Assembly: GCA_002344885.1 (NCBI GenBank)
Contig: DDUQ01000012.1
Coordinates: 1-5,959, forward strand
Length of the DNA: 5,959 nt
Direction: 5' to 3'
DNA from: Comamonadaceae bacterium UBA2334
GTDB lineage: Bacteria; Pseudomonadota; Gammaproteobacteria; Burkholderiales; Burkholderiaceae_C
Below are positions 5,883 to 5,959 of the stretch, in pieces. The position numbers and the translations under genes are program-made. The notes beneath the pieces were generated by a model. The model made no database searches. It worked only from the letters and a program-made list of their open reading frames with translations, and was not told where the DNA came from. Within the stretch, counting starts at the first letter, position 1; the number at the start of each line of letters is the position of its first letter.

Positions 5883-5959
5883 TGGCGGAGTGGACGGGGC
5901 TCGAACCCGCGACCCCCGGCGTGACAGGCCGGTATTCTAACCAACTGAACTACCACTCC
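5883..5959 (-). tRNA. tRNA-Asp (anticodon GTC), complete
   Basis: On the minus strand this is a 77-base cloverleaf that decodes GAC and GAU. The acceptor arms are GGAGTGG and CCACTCC, followed by discriminator G and an encoded CCA (5883-5885). The D-arm GTTC/GAAT surrounds AGTTGGTTA. The anticodon stem CCGGC/GCCGG encloses the loop CTGTCAC with anticodon GTC at 5923-5925. The T-arm has GCGGG-TTCGAGC-CCCGT. The sequence is very close to the Escherichia coli tRNA-Asp as I remember it. Its 5' end coincides with the last base of the window, so its promoter and any cotranscribed tRNA genes lie outside. Confidence 0.97.

Noticed and set aside
1..5959. CRISPR array, insertion sequence, prophage, defence system or toxin-antitoxin module
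   Set aside because: I saw no regularly spaced repeats, terminal inverted repeats, transposase, integrase or known defence domain on either strand. The window is explained almost entirely by housekeeping and envelope genes.

Overview
This is an ordinary chromosomal window from a Gram-negative bacterium, most likely a betaproteobacterium of the order Burkholderiales (possibly Comamonadaceae-like). The taxonomy is an inference from GC-rich codon use, a TolC-family gene convergent with waaA, and the sequence style of the WaaA and phosphomannomutase proteins. No homology search was possible. Coding density is high. I see no transposase, phage gene, CRISPR array or toxin-antitoxin pair.

Layout from left to right. 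Positions 1-398 (+) hold the 3' end of a TolC-family outer-membrane efflux gene. Convergent with it, a three-gene leftward operon fills 459-4438 (-). In transcription order it encodes an AlgC/ManB-type phosphomannomutase/phosphoglucomutase, a GT4 glycosyltransferase resembling LpcC-type LPS-core mannosyltransferases, and the Kdo transferase WaaA. The first two genes are 24 bases apart, and the last two share an ATGA stop/start overlap. About 400 bases (4439-4845) without a recognisable gene follow. They contain two inverted repeats in the presumed leader of the operon and two mutually antisense small ORFs that I do not recognise. At 4846-5769 (+) is a ten-helix EamA/DMT-family transporter. A strong hairpin terminator with T-tracts for both strands follows, and then a complete tRNA-Asp(GTC) on the minus strand whose 5' end is the last base of the window.

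How the genes could work together (inference). The mutase can make mannose-1-phosphate, the precursor of GDP-mannose, and/or glucose-1-phosphate. The GT4 enzyme could use such a nucleotide sugar. WaaA attaches Kdo to lipid A, which is the acceptor for core sugars. The operon therefore looks like an LPS inner-core module. The EamA transporter and the tRNA gene appear unrelated to it. The points most worth a second look are an enlarged WaaA (502 aa) with two insertions, one of them compositionally odd, and the unexplained 4439-4845 interval. I found no convincing undescribed system.
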